Assembly (NCBI GenBank): GCA_013399855.1
Contig: VXAY01002880.1
Coordinates: forward strand, 627,004-691,003
Reading direction: 5' to 3'
Source of the DNA: Oxyruncus cristatus
Taxonomy: Eukaryota > Chordata > Aves > Passeriformes > Cotingidae
Length of the DNA: 64,000 nucleotides
Shown here: in pieces, positions 1-10,746 of the stretch
Layout: every line of letters starts with the position of its first letter
Numbering within the stretch: the first letter of the stretch is position 1
Notes under the pieces: generated by a model
The model's input: the letters and a program-made list of their open reading frames with translations, nothing else
Databases searched by the model: none
Told to the model about the DNA's origin: nothing
Position numbers and translations under genes: made by a program

Positions 1-2246
1 GATACCCACCTAGTCACTCTTATACTCCCTCTCTGTCATGGGAAAATAAGAGGAAAAAGCTCAAGGATTGAGATAAAAATATGGAGATCATTAATGTTTC
101 TACCATCAAGGGCAAAACAGTCAAGCCTCATGAAACTAATGTAATCTATTACCAATTAAATAAGGTATGTAAGGAGAAAAGCAAGGACAAAATTATAACA
201 GCACCTTTGCCCTACATCTTTTTTTCCCTAGGCCTATCTTTACCCTTTTGTTTCTAACTCTCTACCACCTCCTCCTCCCAGAGGGGTGCAGGGTGAATGG
301 GCAATTGGCATTGCACTCAGTTCATAACAGTTCATCTCTCTGTCCTTCCTCAGGCTTTTATCGTTTTCCAGCATGGGGCCCCTTCTCCAGGACAAAACTG
401 CTGCAAGATGCGTCCTCCACCAGCCATGGTCCTTCAGTAATACCTGGTCCAGCATGGAGCTTCATTTTTTTCAAGACTTTGGGTTTTTTTGGAAATAACC
501 ACCTGCTCTGGTGTACTGACCTCCATGGGCTAACAATAGCTGCTCCAGGGTGATCCTCACCATGGACCGCACGGGAGACACTGCTTAAGTGCCTGGAGCA
601 CCTCCTCCCTCTCCTTGTATGACCTTGGTGCTTCCGGGATCATTTCTTGCATTTGTTTTCTGCCTCCATTACTCCTCTCTGCTTTCAGGCCTTTTGTGTT
701 TGTTTTCTTCAATATCTTACCACAGAGGCACCACCAGCTTGGCTGAAGGGCTCAGCTATGATTATTATGGGTCCACTGCGGAGGTAGGTGGGACCTGCCA
801 CATGTGGCGAAGTGCAGAGCCTGCCCTCTCCTCCCACAGGAACACTGCCCCAAACCATCTGGTTAAATTTAAAATAACCTTCCTTTCATCCACAGTGATT
901 GCATTTACCCTTCATGTCTAATAATGAATTTAAAACAAATGATGAAAGAATTGCTCATTAGGAACCTAAATTTTGTCTGGTGAATCTATATGTATACGAA
1001 TCTATATCTTTATGACTGTTTATCCACAACTAAACACCTTGTAATCTGAGATTAAAATGTTTGGTTTTGTGTTGTTTTTTTTCCCCAGTTAGTCAGAATC
1101 CCTATCTCTGTCTCCTTCCACTTCCTGTACTAAGCTTCTGCTCTACCAGTTTCACTAGAAAATTTTTGTGTACAAGTGTTGCTCCTGACAGTAGCTGAGT
1201 TTCAGTGAGCACGGACACAAAGAGCTACATGTTCCAAAATAAAAACAAGCAGCAAATCATAAGGTTTAAAAAAGAATTTAAAAAATCCTCTGATGAATAA
1301 ACTAAGTTATTTTTCTCCATTACTCATGTGAAAGTCTGGACATTAATGCTTACTGGAGAACAGTTTTTCCATGATATTCTGACTAATACTTTTCTGACAG
1401 GTGAAGTCATTCTCTGTGTATTTTACTATTGGTACTGGTATGCAAGACAAGATTCTTCATTCACTACTAAGTTTGTTCTGGTTGCATAAAATTTCAACTA
1501 GATTAATTTAATGTCAGCCCATGAAAACATTGCCATGACACTGTTTTTCCAGATTGCTGCATTTAGATAAAGGTATAATTTAGAAGACTGCTATCTCTTT
1601 TCTCGAAGTCAGTCCTGAAAGTCTCACTCATGATTAATCTATGCTTTTCTTTCCAGAAATCTGCCCTTGTGAGTAAGATCTATGATAGCTGAAGATGTAA
1701 CTCAATTCTTGTCAGTGACTGATTCACATCAACTTCTAGGGAAGCTGAATCAGGTTTTTACTATTATGCTAAGCATATAGAGTCTTTACTGATATTGCAA
1801 ACCTCTTTACAAATTGTCTGCGCACACCCCAGATTTATTCTCTAGTCATCTGGTCTTTAGTGCAGTATCAAAAACTACTGAAGGGGACTAAAGATAAAAA
1901 GGCCTTCAAAAAGAATCAACATTATGCATCATGTCTTTCTGAATTATATCTGTTACTTAGGTCAAACCCTAGCAGAGATATAGATTTCAAAAGATTTAGT
2001 GGATACTGTTGACAGAAGCAAAAAGTAAATAACTCTAATGTGCAATATGAAATGCTAAAAATGCTAGTAACTCTGGTGTGCAATAGAAGTGCTGCAAAAT
2101 GCGAATCTCTGTCACATTGGAAAACAGGCTCTTTAAATCTCAACCTGGTAGTAAAGATACTTACAGCTAGTAGGAGAAAAGGTTCTAATTCTCTGAAGTC
2201 CACCTGGAGGTGGGAGAGAATAAAAATGTGTATCTTAATGTACTAG
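1..2246. other. Anonymous unique sequence
   Basis: No gene or repeat recognised. The open frames at 248-553 and 589-921 (+) are about 100 codons, have no recognisable domain and no convincing splice context, so I treat them as chance frames. Short T-runs and AT-rich stretches only. Confidence 0.6.
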
Positions 2247-2489
2247 TTTTGGGCTCCATATGAATATGGAGCGATGTTTTGGATGTGTGATAAAAACAGT
2301 GTTGATAATACACTGATGGTTTTTTCCTTGCTAAGCAATGCTTACGCAGCATCATGGCCTTTTCTGCTTCTTACCCCACCCCACCAGCGAGGAGGCTGGA
2401 GTGCACAAGAAGTTGGAAGGGGACAGAGCCAGGACAGATGACCCCAACTCATCATAGGGCTATCCCATAGCGTATGGTTTCATGCTCAA

Positions 2490-2496
2490 AATATAA
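2490..2496 (+). promoter_or_regulatory. LTR TATA-like box
   Basis: AATATAAAG-type box inside the U3 part of the ERVL-type LTR, about 60 bases before the CR1 insertion point. In this family the box lies before the R region. Activity is not shown by sequence alone. Confidence 0.5.
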
Positions 2497-2550
2497 AGCT
2501 GGAGGTAGAAGGAAGGGGGAGGACATTTAGAGCCATAGTATTTGTTTTCC

Positions 2551-2940
2551 TGGAGAAGAAGAGGCTCAGGGTGTCATGACCTTATCACTCTCCACAAGTA
2601 CCTGAAAGGAGGTTGTAGCCAGGTAAGGGTCGGCCACTCTAATAGCTACCTCTGTAATAGCTACCCGGGCAGCTATTGGTAGGATGAGAGGACATAGTCT
2701 TAAGCTGCACCAGCAGAGGTTTAAATTAGAAATTAGGAAGAATTTCTTCATGGAAAGGGTGATTAAACATTGGATTGGGCTTCCCAGGAAGGTGATGGAC
2801 TCACTGTAGCTGAAGGTGTTTAAGACTGGATGTGGCAATTAGTGCCCTAGTCTAGTTGACATGGTGGTGTTCAGTCACAGGTGACCAATGATCTCAGAGG
2901 TCTCTTCCAATCTAATTAATTCTGAAATTCTGTGATTCTG
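2551..2940 (+). mobile_element. CR1 LINE 3' end, 5'-truncated, nested in LTR
   Basis: A roughly 390-bp CR1 fragment. It carries the typical late part of CR1: a 'gaggctcaggg' start, 'acctgaaaggaggttgtagccagg', 'aagaatttcttcatggaaaggg', and the terminal 'attctgtgattctg' tail. It contains no intact ORF2. The 5' truncation with a preserved 3' end is the normal CR1 insertion product. It sits inside the ERVL-type LTR in the same orientation, so it inserted later than the LTR. No target-site duplication is evident at this copy. Confidence 0.9.
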
Positions 2941-3165
2941 AAGTAACTGTGATGGAGCCCTGCTTTCCTGGAGATGTCTGAACACCTGCCTGCCCATAGG
3001 AAGCAGTGAATGAATTCCTTTGCTTGCACACACAGCTTTTGTTACATCTGTTAAACTATCTTTACCCACAAGGTTTTGCACTGTTACCCCTCTGATTGTC
3101 TCTTGCATCCCACTAAGAGGGGAGCGAGGGAGCAGCTGTGCAAGGTTGAGCTGCCTACTGTGACA

Positions 3166-4980
3166 CTTAGAAAATTAAGCACAAGTAAAAATGTCAACAA
3201 ATGTCAGTGTGTTTGTTATATATTTATGTACTCTAATACTAACTGACAAGACTTCTAGTTATGATGCTTACTTTTAGCCACAGATCCACAATTTTAATGT
3301 CTAAGAAAAAATGAATAAACAACCATCTCATTCTTCTTATTTACTCCCCTTTCGAAATTTTCCAAAGAGTATGCAAATTTAACAACACAGGGTAAAATAA
3401 CATTTGAAGACATCCCTTAAAAACTTTATTCTTAGACCAGATGATGGTTTGTATCATCAAGGATGAGAGGTTTTGCTGAAATAAAAAGGTGACTGGACCA
3501 TGATTATGCCTCTGGATGTCATATGTATACTTCTGCCACTTCTAGATGGAATTAATGATGAGCAGAATGTCTTACTGGAGCTTGTTATCCTGAGATGAGT
3601 TTGTTTCTACAGCTAAAACAAATGTGCTTTTCCTTACAAAATATATTTGAATGTTAATTGAATATGAATTCTTCATCATCAGTATTTTTCTTCTATAGTG
3701 TGTTCCCGGGTAGAGATTTTCCTTTCCAAATAGGGGAGCAGTTCTACAACTGATAGCTTTAACAGCTAAATACATCCTTTATCCCCAGAATAGCATCAGG
3801 TATAGACCGTAAATGATGTGAAACACATGCTATGTCGTCAAATATCTCTGACAATGCAGTGTTTTCATTAATTCTCTCCTCATGTTTCCAGGTTGTTTAC
3901 ATTAAATATCCTAATTCATTCTTGCCAATTCTGCCAAGCAACTAATTTACATGGTATCTTCAGATTGCACTGCAAAGTTTTAAATGTGAAATTTGTCTCC
4001 CATCTAAAGAGAATTATTATTCGCATTGAGAACACCATTCATGAGCAAGGAAAGTTAGGTTGTACTTTGGAACAAAAATAAATATTTATTCTAACCATTT
4101 ATTTCCTTGATGTCCTGTTGTAAGGCTCAGCATACTTTATGATATATCTTTTAAAATGTTTGTTCCTTTCTAAAGATATATTTCTCTAGTAATCCTTCTA
4201 TCTATAAATAGGCAGTTTCAGTATAGAGATAGGAGGTTTGAATTACATTAGATTGTAAAGTGTAGTGGGTTTAGTCCTACAATTGAAGAAATAAAATAGT
4301 TTCTCTTTAGTAAAAAGAACTGAATGGATTTTTATTTCCTATACATATTGGTAATCTTTTCCACAGATTGTTATTTTTTTTTGCTTTTAAATTACTTTTT
4401 TTCCCCCAAACCTCAAGAATAATAATAGGTAACAGTTAATTATCCTGCACTCAGATGTTTATTTACCCCATTTTTTTTTTTTATAGCAACCCACATACAA
4501 TCTTTACCAGACCAGAAAGTGAAAGAACTTAAACACATCAGTGTTATTCGGTTGTGAATTTATTTTAAAAATCATAGATTGTTCTTTGAAAGTACAAATA
4601 GATGGTTAAAGTCTGTACTAGAATTCTGAGAATTTGTTTGTGTACTTCTCAAGTTTTCAGGTTGTACTTTTCTGTACCTTTACAGTACATAAATAAATTT
4701 AATTCAAATTTCACATATGTTCTCTTGATGCCTGACTAACTCCATTTTGCTGGAAATATATTATTTTCTTAACAGTATGTATGATTTAAATAGAGAATTA
4801 TAAAAAAGATCAAATTAACTAATAGACCTGATTATACTGCAGCTTTTTAACACAGTAATTGCAGGGTCACTGTGCAGATTTATCTCATGCCTCAAAACAG
4901 TGACTAGCAAGGGAGCTAGCTAGTGTTCTGTGCTTTATTGTTCTTCAGATGAGGAGGATAATCCACTAACAGATTAGCAT
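3166..4980. other. Anonymous AT-rich sequence
   Basis: Nothing recognised beyond short T-runs (about 4372-4382, 4471-4482). A 62-codon frame at 3893-4081 (+) has no visible homology. Confidence 0.6.
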
Positions 4981-5125
4981 TGCCTGGATTTAACCACAGC
5001 TGGCAACTAAGCACCACACAGCTTCTTGCTCAACCCCTGCTCAGCAAGATGGGGAAAGAGAATTGAAAGGGCAAAAGTGAGAAATCTCATGGTTTGAGAT
5101 AAGAACAGCTTAATAATTGAAATAA

Positions 5126-5164
5126 ATTAATAACAACAACAATATTAATAATAATAATAATATT
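5126..5164. repeat. (TAA)n simple repeat in LTR
   Basis: Imperfect run of TAA/CAA triplets. In remembered members of this LTR subfamily the same position is TAA-rich, so it is probably part of the element and not an independent microsatellite. Confidence 0.8.
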
Positions 5165-5209
5165 TTCATGAAAAGAAAAATAGCAAAGAGAGAAAAATAT
5201 AACCTAAGA

Positions 5210-5214
5210 AAGAC
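5210..5214 (+). other. CR1 target-site duplication, left copy
   Basis: AAGAC immediately before the CR1; repeated as AAGAC at 5543-5547 directly after it. Removing the CR1 and one copy restores a continuous LTR sequence. Confidence 0.75.
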
Positions 5215-5542
5215 CACCTGAAAGGAGGTTGTAGCAAGGTGGGGCTCGGCCTCTTCTCCCAGGCAACGAATGACAGGACGAAAGGAAATGGCCTCAAGCT
5301 GCACCAGGGAAGGCTTAGGTTGGACATCAGGAAGAATTTTTTCATGGAAAGGGTTAGTAAGTATTGGAATGGACTGCCCAGGGAGGTGATGGAGTCATCA
5401 TCCCCAGAGGTCATTCAACAAATGACTGGATGTGGCACTTAGTGCTATGGTCTAGTTGGCAAGGTGGTGACCAGCCAAAGGTTGGACTCAATGATCTTGG
5501 AGGTGTTTTCCAGCCCAACTGATTCCATGATTCTGTGACTCT
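5215..5542 (+). mobile_element. CR1 LINE 3' end, 5'-truncated, nested in LTR
   Basis: A 328-bp CR1 fragment beginning 'cacctgaaaggaggttgtag', with 'aggaagaattttttcatggaaaggg', 'ggactgcccagggaggtgatggag', and the 3' terminus 'attccatgattctgtgactct'. It is oriented opposite to the LTR that contains it. The 5-bp AAGAC duplication on both sides defines both edges exactly, which is unusual because CR1 often leaves little or no duplication. No coding capacity remains. Confidence 0.92.
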
Positions 5543-5547
5543 AAGAC
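5543..5547 (+). other. CR1 target-site duplication, right copy
   Basis: AAGAC directly after the CR1 3' end, matching 5210-5214. The LTR resumes here with 'aagacaagtgatgcaaatg'. Confidence 0.75.
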
Positions 5548-5894
5548 AAGTGATGCAAATGAAAACAAGTGCTCACCATCAACCAGATAGTGCCCAGACA
5601 GTCTCCAAGCCTCCAATTTTATGCGCTGAGCACGATGCTGTATGTATGTAATCCCTTGGGTTAATTGGGATCAGCTGTCCCAGCTGTGTCCTCTCCCAAA
5701 ATCTCATGCACTCCCAGCCTACTTGCTGGTGGTGTGGGGTAAGAAGTAGAAAATTTCTTGATTCTGTGTAAGGACTGCTCAGCAGTAATGAAAACATCCC
5801 TGAATTACCAACACTGTTTCCAGGAAAAATCCAAACCCCAACCCCATAAACTTATATGAAGAAATTTAACTCTACCCCAGACAAAACCAGCTCA

Positions 5895-6979
5895 AGTACT
5901 TAAGAAAAATCTCTTTCCATTAGAATGTGTACCTGATGACAGTGATCAGAAGACTGCTTTATCTTGTTCTTGGATCATTTGATTTTCTTGAATCCATTAC
6001 TGTAAAGGTTTTCATACAGTTTTTTCTGACCATTTTTCATTTTTGCAATCTGACCAAAAGCATGCACAGTACTCCCGCAACAGCTCAACGGTGCTTGGAT
6101 TCAAGAGCAGAATCCCTGCTGTCCTTACCTCATTGCAATTCTCCACTGCTTAGATAGTCAAGAATTGAACAAAATCATTTCACTGCAGGGCCACAAAGAG
6201 CAATCACATGCAATAGTTCATTATAAAAACATGAGACATCGGTATAGTCTTTCTGGGTGAAGGTCCAGCTAGCATAGCATTTGCATTTGAATTTGCATTT
6301 GACAATGGCCACAAATGAGTATCTAGGCAAGAGTACAAGAACAGAGTAAGCACATATGAAAATTCAGTTGAAAACTTCCCCAGATTTTAATTAATTTCTG
6401 TCAAGTCTTTCTTGACTGAGACCTGATTTCTGTGTATTTAGTAATTCTTAAAGAGTTGCTCAGCTCTTCCTTCAACCAGAGCCAATATTACAGCAGGGAG
6501 GTCCATGCCTCTGTTACCTGATGTTTTACTGTCTTTGGCTTTTTTTTGTGTCCACTTTCCTATTATCTTTCATGCCTCTTTTTTGCACTGCCTATACTGG
6601 AAAAGAGAAACAATCATTACCTACCCAAACTCCCCAGGACATACATGTTTTTGATAGACTTCTCTTATATTCTTCTCATTAATCTTTTTACTTCCAGAGT
6701 ACAGTTTCCTTTTTGGTATCTAATGCACAAGTCAATACACTCACACTGCCCTTGTCTGACCTATTTTCCATTATAACATATCACCTTTTAGATGTGTGAG
6801 TAGACAGGTTTAACATAGCAAAATTGATGTTTTCTCCAATATTAGGAAAGGAGTGAAAAATTCACTACATTTTTTAAACTACCATTATATACTAAAGTGG
6901 TACTTTTGCAAAGCTAACTGTCTTAACTCCAATATTTCACTTGTAATAAGAACAAGCTTTGGGTCGGTTTCCCGCCAAC
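5895..6979. other. Anonymous sequence
   Basis: No gene or repeat recognised. It contains the paired octamer motif listed separately. Open frames here are under 80 codons and have no recognisable content. Confidence 0.6.
6279..6298 (+). promoter_or_regulatory. Two POU octamer motifs in tandem
   Basis: ATTTGCAT occurs at 6279-6286 and again at 6291-6298, 12 bases apart. It is the reverse complement of the POU/Oct octamer ATGCAAAT. The spacing comes from a short local duplication. Function is inference; the motif is common in AT-rich DNA. Confidence 0.35.
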
Positions 6980-7610
6980 TGTCTGAACCCACAGGGAAAA
7001 CCTCCCCCTCCCTTTTTCCGCAAAGGGCAAAGGAAAAAAAAACTCTATAGAAACTCAAGAACCTAAAACCAACCCAATTATATCAAAATATATATTTTTA
7101 CATATATTACAGTTATATAAAGTTAGAATACTATGTACAATATTAGGGACCCTGAATACACCCCCCTCCCCTGAAGGCAAAGGGAAAAGGAAAAGGGAAA
7201 AAGGGGAAAACAGATATACACAATCAAAAACCCAGGAGCAACCGATAAAGAACTAGTAAAAGAAAAGCTTTCTACTCTCCTTGAAATAGCAGAATTGCGC
7301 CAAACAACCACCGACACCCGCTGCCTACCAGGGCCTACAAGGCCTCACTAGGCCTCAACTCCTCCACACAAGTAGGACCGACAGCAGAGAACCTGCATGT
7401 CCAGATCTCTGGAAGAGAAGACCACGAGAGCTTCCTCTCCCTTCTTATTTATACCCTTGTTTACGTAAAAATCATATGGAATACTGAGAACATGGCCTTA
7501 GTTCTTGGTTACAGCCTGGTTACCAAGGAAGGCCCGGAATCAAAACCCCTACAGCTTGGATCCACTGGTTTCTCTCTTAGTTTAGGATTGGTTTCTTCTC
7601 CCCAGGCACA
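6980..7610 (-). mobile_element. ERV LTR (family not named)
   Basis: On the minus strand the element starts TGTGCCTGGGG at 7610, has a TATA box (TATAAATAA, plus coordinates 7445-7453), then a GC-richer R/U5 part (7300-7440) and a C/A-rich stretch at about 7160-7200. It appears to end ...CAGACA at 6980. The TG...CA ends and the TATA position fit an LTR of about 630 bp. Flanks show no matching duplication. The bases just past the putative 3' end (minus strand) begin TGGCGGGAAACC, which could be a diverged primer-binding site, so this may be a 5' LTR joined to internal sequence. The edges are inferred. Confidence 0.6.
7445..7453 (-). promoter_or_regulatory. LTR TATA box
   Basis: TATAAATAA on the minus strand, about 160 bases into the LTR, preceded by 'acaagggt' and followed by 'gaagggagag'. 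Typical placement for an LTR promoter. Confidence 0.55.
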
Positions 7611-8237
7611 TTACTTAGAATTTAGGTCCACTAAGTTTTGCATACTATTTAATTGTTCGGCCACTGATTAGTGTGAGGTACTTCTGAATTTTTCATGGTC
7701 AGTCCAACTTTTATTGCTTTGCTAGATGAGGCTTTTTAACCTATTCCAATGACACTCTTTTCAAAATAAGATACCCAATCTGGAGGTCTGTCCTGTATTT
7801 TATGCCCTTGTATTGGATTTATTTTATTTAAATTTATTTGGTTTTGTTGAAGGAGAGCTTGTAAAAAGCTTGCAGCTGATTTCCATGATGCCAAATACAA
7901 TCTCTGAAATTCAAACTAAAATAGTGATATGATTTTTAAAATACTCAGCACATGGAATACAGTACCCTGCACAAGCCTAAACAAGTTAAACTCATTGATA
8001 TATCCTGACTTACTATTTTGCCTTGCAACAATTAGGCTTCTTCTTTAAATTTTTGTTACATATCATTTTTATTTTTGGCTTGTGACTTTTGGTTTTTTGT
8101 TGTTTGATTGTTTTTCTGAAGTATTGAGGAACATTTTGCTTGATATTGTTTTGATAAAAGATCCTTCTAAAGCATTTGTAATGGTGACCTAATGAAAATT
8201 CTTCTATCACTGTGCATTCAGAGTAATTTTACATATT
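7611..8237. other. Anonymous AT-rich sequence
   Basis: No recognised feature. The 65-codon minus frame at 8013-8210 is lysine-rich low-complexity translation of AT-rich DNA. Confidence 0.6.
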
Positions 8238-8320
8238 AATCATAAAATCATAAAATTATGGGATCCCTAAATTTGGAAAAGACTTCTGAGATCATAAAGT
8301 CCTACTATCAACCTACCTAC
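8238..8320 (-). mobile_element. CR1 3' tail relic
   Basis: The plus strand reads 'aatcataaaatcataaaatt' followed by 'ttggaaaagacttctgagatcataaagtcct', the reverse complement of a CR1 3' end (tail repeats plus the 'gatgatct..aggtc..ttccaa' block). Diverged and about 80 bp, so an old fragment. Confidence 0.65.
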
Positions 8321-9778
8321 ATATCTTTTTTATCTTCTTCAATACACTTCTTGTTCTGTTGTGTGCATGGTAGTAGCACCAGAAGGGAAGAGGACAGAGG
8401 AGACCAGCAGGCATTTCCATAAACTAAGATCATGTAAGAGGTAAAAAAGTACTAATACCTATGATCAATTACTTATAGGTGATCAATGGATGATATAGTA
8501 GCTGCTCGTTCTGTCAGATCAGTAAAATTTTCCATTTAAATTATTATACTGTAGTCTTTTCTCAATGTTTTACATGATTCCAGATTAGCAAGAGCAGAAG
8601 GCAGTTTCATTTATTGCTCTATATATCCTGACAGAATTCACAAATTATTTTAAAAAATGAAACTTGACTTCATGTCTATCTTGAGAAATATTAGTTTCCC
8701 TAATCTTTTTCTCTCCATTTTGGAAGATGAATACATATAAGGGTTCAATTTTTAAAATTCAATAGCAATACATATTCTTTTGCACAGCATCTATTTACAT
8801 CACCCTGAATAACAAGCTGTTCTAACATGTGTATTTTCACATCCTTCCTTGTCTTTTCTCAGCAAATTCTAAATGATCACAAGCTTTCAGAATATCTAAC
8901 AGACAAGAAGGAGGTCTCATACTAAATGTGGTAGCTCAGGTCACTGCATTCTTGTGTGTTATTTCTAGGTCAACAGATATCCCATCTGTATCCCGCAGAC
9001 CAACTCACACATAGTGTGTGAATGGGTCAGGAATAAACTTTGTGCATTTCATTAACCTGGAGCATTGTGGTTTGGATGCTGAAATCATTTAACAAAACAT
9101 TGGTTTGAAAAAGAGAATGCCTAACAAGTTAAGCTTAAATAATCTTTCTAAAGAAGAAAGAGTACTCAAAGCAGAAAGGAATAGAGAGGCAGCAGAGTAT
9201 TAAGTGAGAGGTCAGTAATCAGTTCAGATTTCCACAAGATGGAGTGTCTGTCAAAGGAGTGCAAATATATGCAGGCAGCACCAATGTTTGTTATTGTTGA
9301 TCTATTTTCAGAGATACATTATAAAACTCTGTACCCAAAAAGCTCTATAATCAAAGAAAATTCAGGCCAATTTTGTGACCAAATACTGCAACTTGATGGT
9401 TGGTCAGTAAATGGCATTCTGCCTCTAGAAAATGGCAGCAGGTACCACTTTGAACTGCCAGGGCAGCACTCAGCACATGACGGGGCTTCCCTGGGCCAGA
9501 GCTGGTGTCAGCTTGCTGCAACAGCAAAGTGGTGGCCACAGGACTATTGTCTGACCTGAGCTGAACCTCTGTGATGGTCACAGATGAGCAAGGCCAGATA
9601 AACTTGGCATTCACTGCAGGACAGGTGTCACCTATCATGTCCCTTGGAGACGTGGAAGGTTCCATCAGAAGCAGGACTGGGAGCTAGTGAGAAGGAAGCA
9701 GGCCAGGGTAACATAAGGTACTTAAATACACCCAAGACTGAGAAGGAACTATGAACATTGTACTCTTCCTGGAAAGAT
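8321..9778. other. Anonymous sequence with a GC-richer patch
   Basis: Nothing recognised in 8321-9350. The patch at about 9400-9720 is visibly less AT-rich and carries overlapping frames of about 105 codons on both strands (9239-9559 +, 9351-9665 -), a pattern expected of GC-richer non-coding or old repeat DNA. I do not recognise it. Confidence 0.5.
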
Positions 9779-9900
9779 GTCATGGTTTAGCCCATTAGCT
9801 AAACTGTTGACACAAGAACTCCTGGATGCTGCCAGCTCCATCTACTGGCTCTTTTCCTTTTTGCCCATAAGGTAATTTTGGGTCTAACAAAATGTTCAGT
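9779..9900 (+). mobile_element. LTR 5' end fragment (TGTCATGG family)
   Basis: Begins TGTCATGGTTTAGCCCATT, identical over 19 bases to the start of the LTR at 52956. The similarity fades after this, so the right edge is a guess. Interpreted as the 5' terminus of an avian ERV LTR, truncated or very diverged afterwards. Confidence 0.55.
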
Positions 9901-10638
9901 TTGAACAGTTCTACAGCTCAATCTGTTGCACTTGCAACAAGCTTGGTTTCTTCCACTAAATTTTGGAGCTCTAACTTGTTTATATCTTTCTCAAGTTGGA
10001 AAATTCTAGTTTGTGTCCTGGAATGGGATATAGAAAATTTCGCTGGGATTTTGGTTTAAATCACACCTCAGATGCCTAAAGATTGATTTTTAAAATCAAA
10101 TGTGTTCTTCTAAGAAAAACATTTTTTAAATTTTTTTTTCCCCAGAGGTAGAAAGTACATAAGTCAGTGGTGCTGATGCATATAGAATGGAAGGCAGATT
10201 AGAATATATTTTCATGACAAACCTAATGAGGTTTTTGATACAAGGATAAAGTTGACAACAGAACAGAGTAGTACTGTTTATATTTTAATCTGGAGAATAG
10301 TAACAATCTGGGGGGTGCATATCAAATATCATTGAACTTCTTGATTTGCAAGACATGTAATTAAACACAATGGGCTTAATTAATTTGCCTAATTGGAAGC
10401 ATTTATTTTGCTTGGAGATGATCTAGGTATCCTGAAATTGTCTGAGTTACTCATATTTGATAGTCCTATGCAAATGCTTCTGATATTTAGGACAACTCAA
10501 GTATCATAAAAATCTACCTTTAGGCAATTGAACAGATCCCTGACTGAACCCTCAACTCAGACAAATCTTGCTGAAGTTGGATCTATCGCAGTTTTACAAT
10601 TTACTCTTCTCTTTTGTCTCCAGGTAGATGGACAGGAC
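9901..10638. other. Anonymous sequence, TAATTA-rich part
   Basis: No gene. Around 10355-10400 there are clustered TAATTA/TAATT cores within less degenerate sequence, reported as a weak regulatory candidate. Confidence 0.45.
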
Positions 10639-10746
10639 ATAGAATCATAGGTGTTGGAAAAGATCTCCAAGATCATCAAGGTCAACCTTTGGCCTAATAA
10701 CACCATGCTCACTAAAGCATATTGTGGCACACTTTGTAGCAGTTTG
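10639..10746 (-). mobile_element. CR1 3' end relic
   Basis: The plus strand reads 'tagaatcataggtgttggaaaagatctccaagatcatcaaggtcaacc' and then 'taataacaccatgctcactaaa', the reverse complement of the last ~100 bp of a CR1 of the type with a 'cactgccaa..accac' block. Truncated; no coding content. Confidence 0.8.

Larger units (their letters stand above)
2247..3165 (+). mobile_element. ERVL-type solo LTR, interrupted by a CR1
   Basis: The sequence follows the common avian ERVL-type LTR. In order it shows a U3 part with the 'gttgataatacactgatg' block near 2300, a block resembling 'gaggctggagtgcacaagaag' near 2390, a TATA-like box at 2490-2496, and then an R/U5 part (about 2941-3165) with 'gatggagccctgctttcctg' and a 'ttaaact' polyadenylation-like site. 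It ends near the 'tgaca' at 3161-3165. The first bases of the LTR are too diverged to place, so 2247 is an estimate. The LTR is split at 2550/2941 by a CR1 insertion; the two halves join in register when the CR1 is removed. The family name is from memory and the match was not computed. It is an old, transcriptionally dead copy as far as I can see. Confidence 0.75.
4981..5894 (-). mobile_element. ERVL-type solo LTR (second subfamily), interrupted by a CR1
   Basis: Read on the minus strand this is another avian ERVL-type LTR. Its 3' end lies at 4981 (plus-strand TGCCTGGATTTAACCACAGC, the complement of the usual LTR terminus) and its 5' end near 5894 ('ccagacaaaaccagctca'). Recognisable blocks are 'ctcatggtttgagataa' near 5090, 'gatcagctgtcccagctgtgtcc' near 5670, and 'catccctgaattaccaacactgttt' near 5800. 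The middle differs from the copy at 2.2-3.2 kb, so I take it as a different subfamily. A (TAA)n-rich stretch at 5126-5164 belongs to the LTR. A CR1 splits it at 5215-5542. No flanking target-site duplication is obvious for the LTR itself. Confidence 0.8.
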
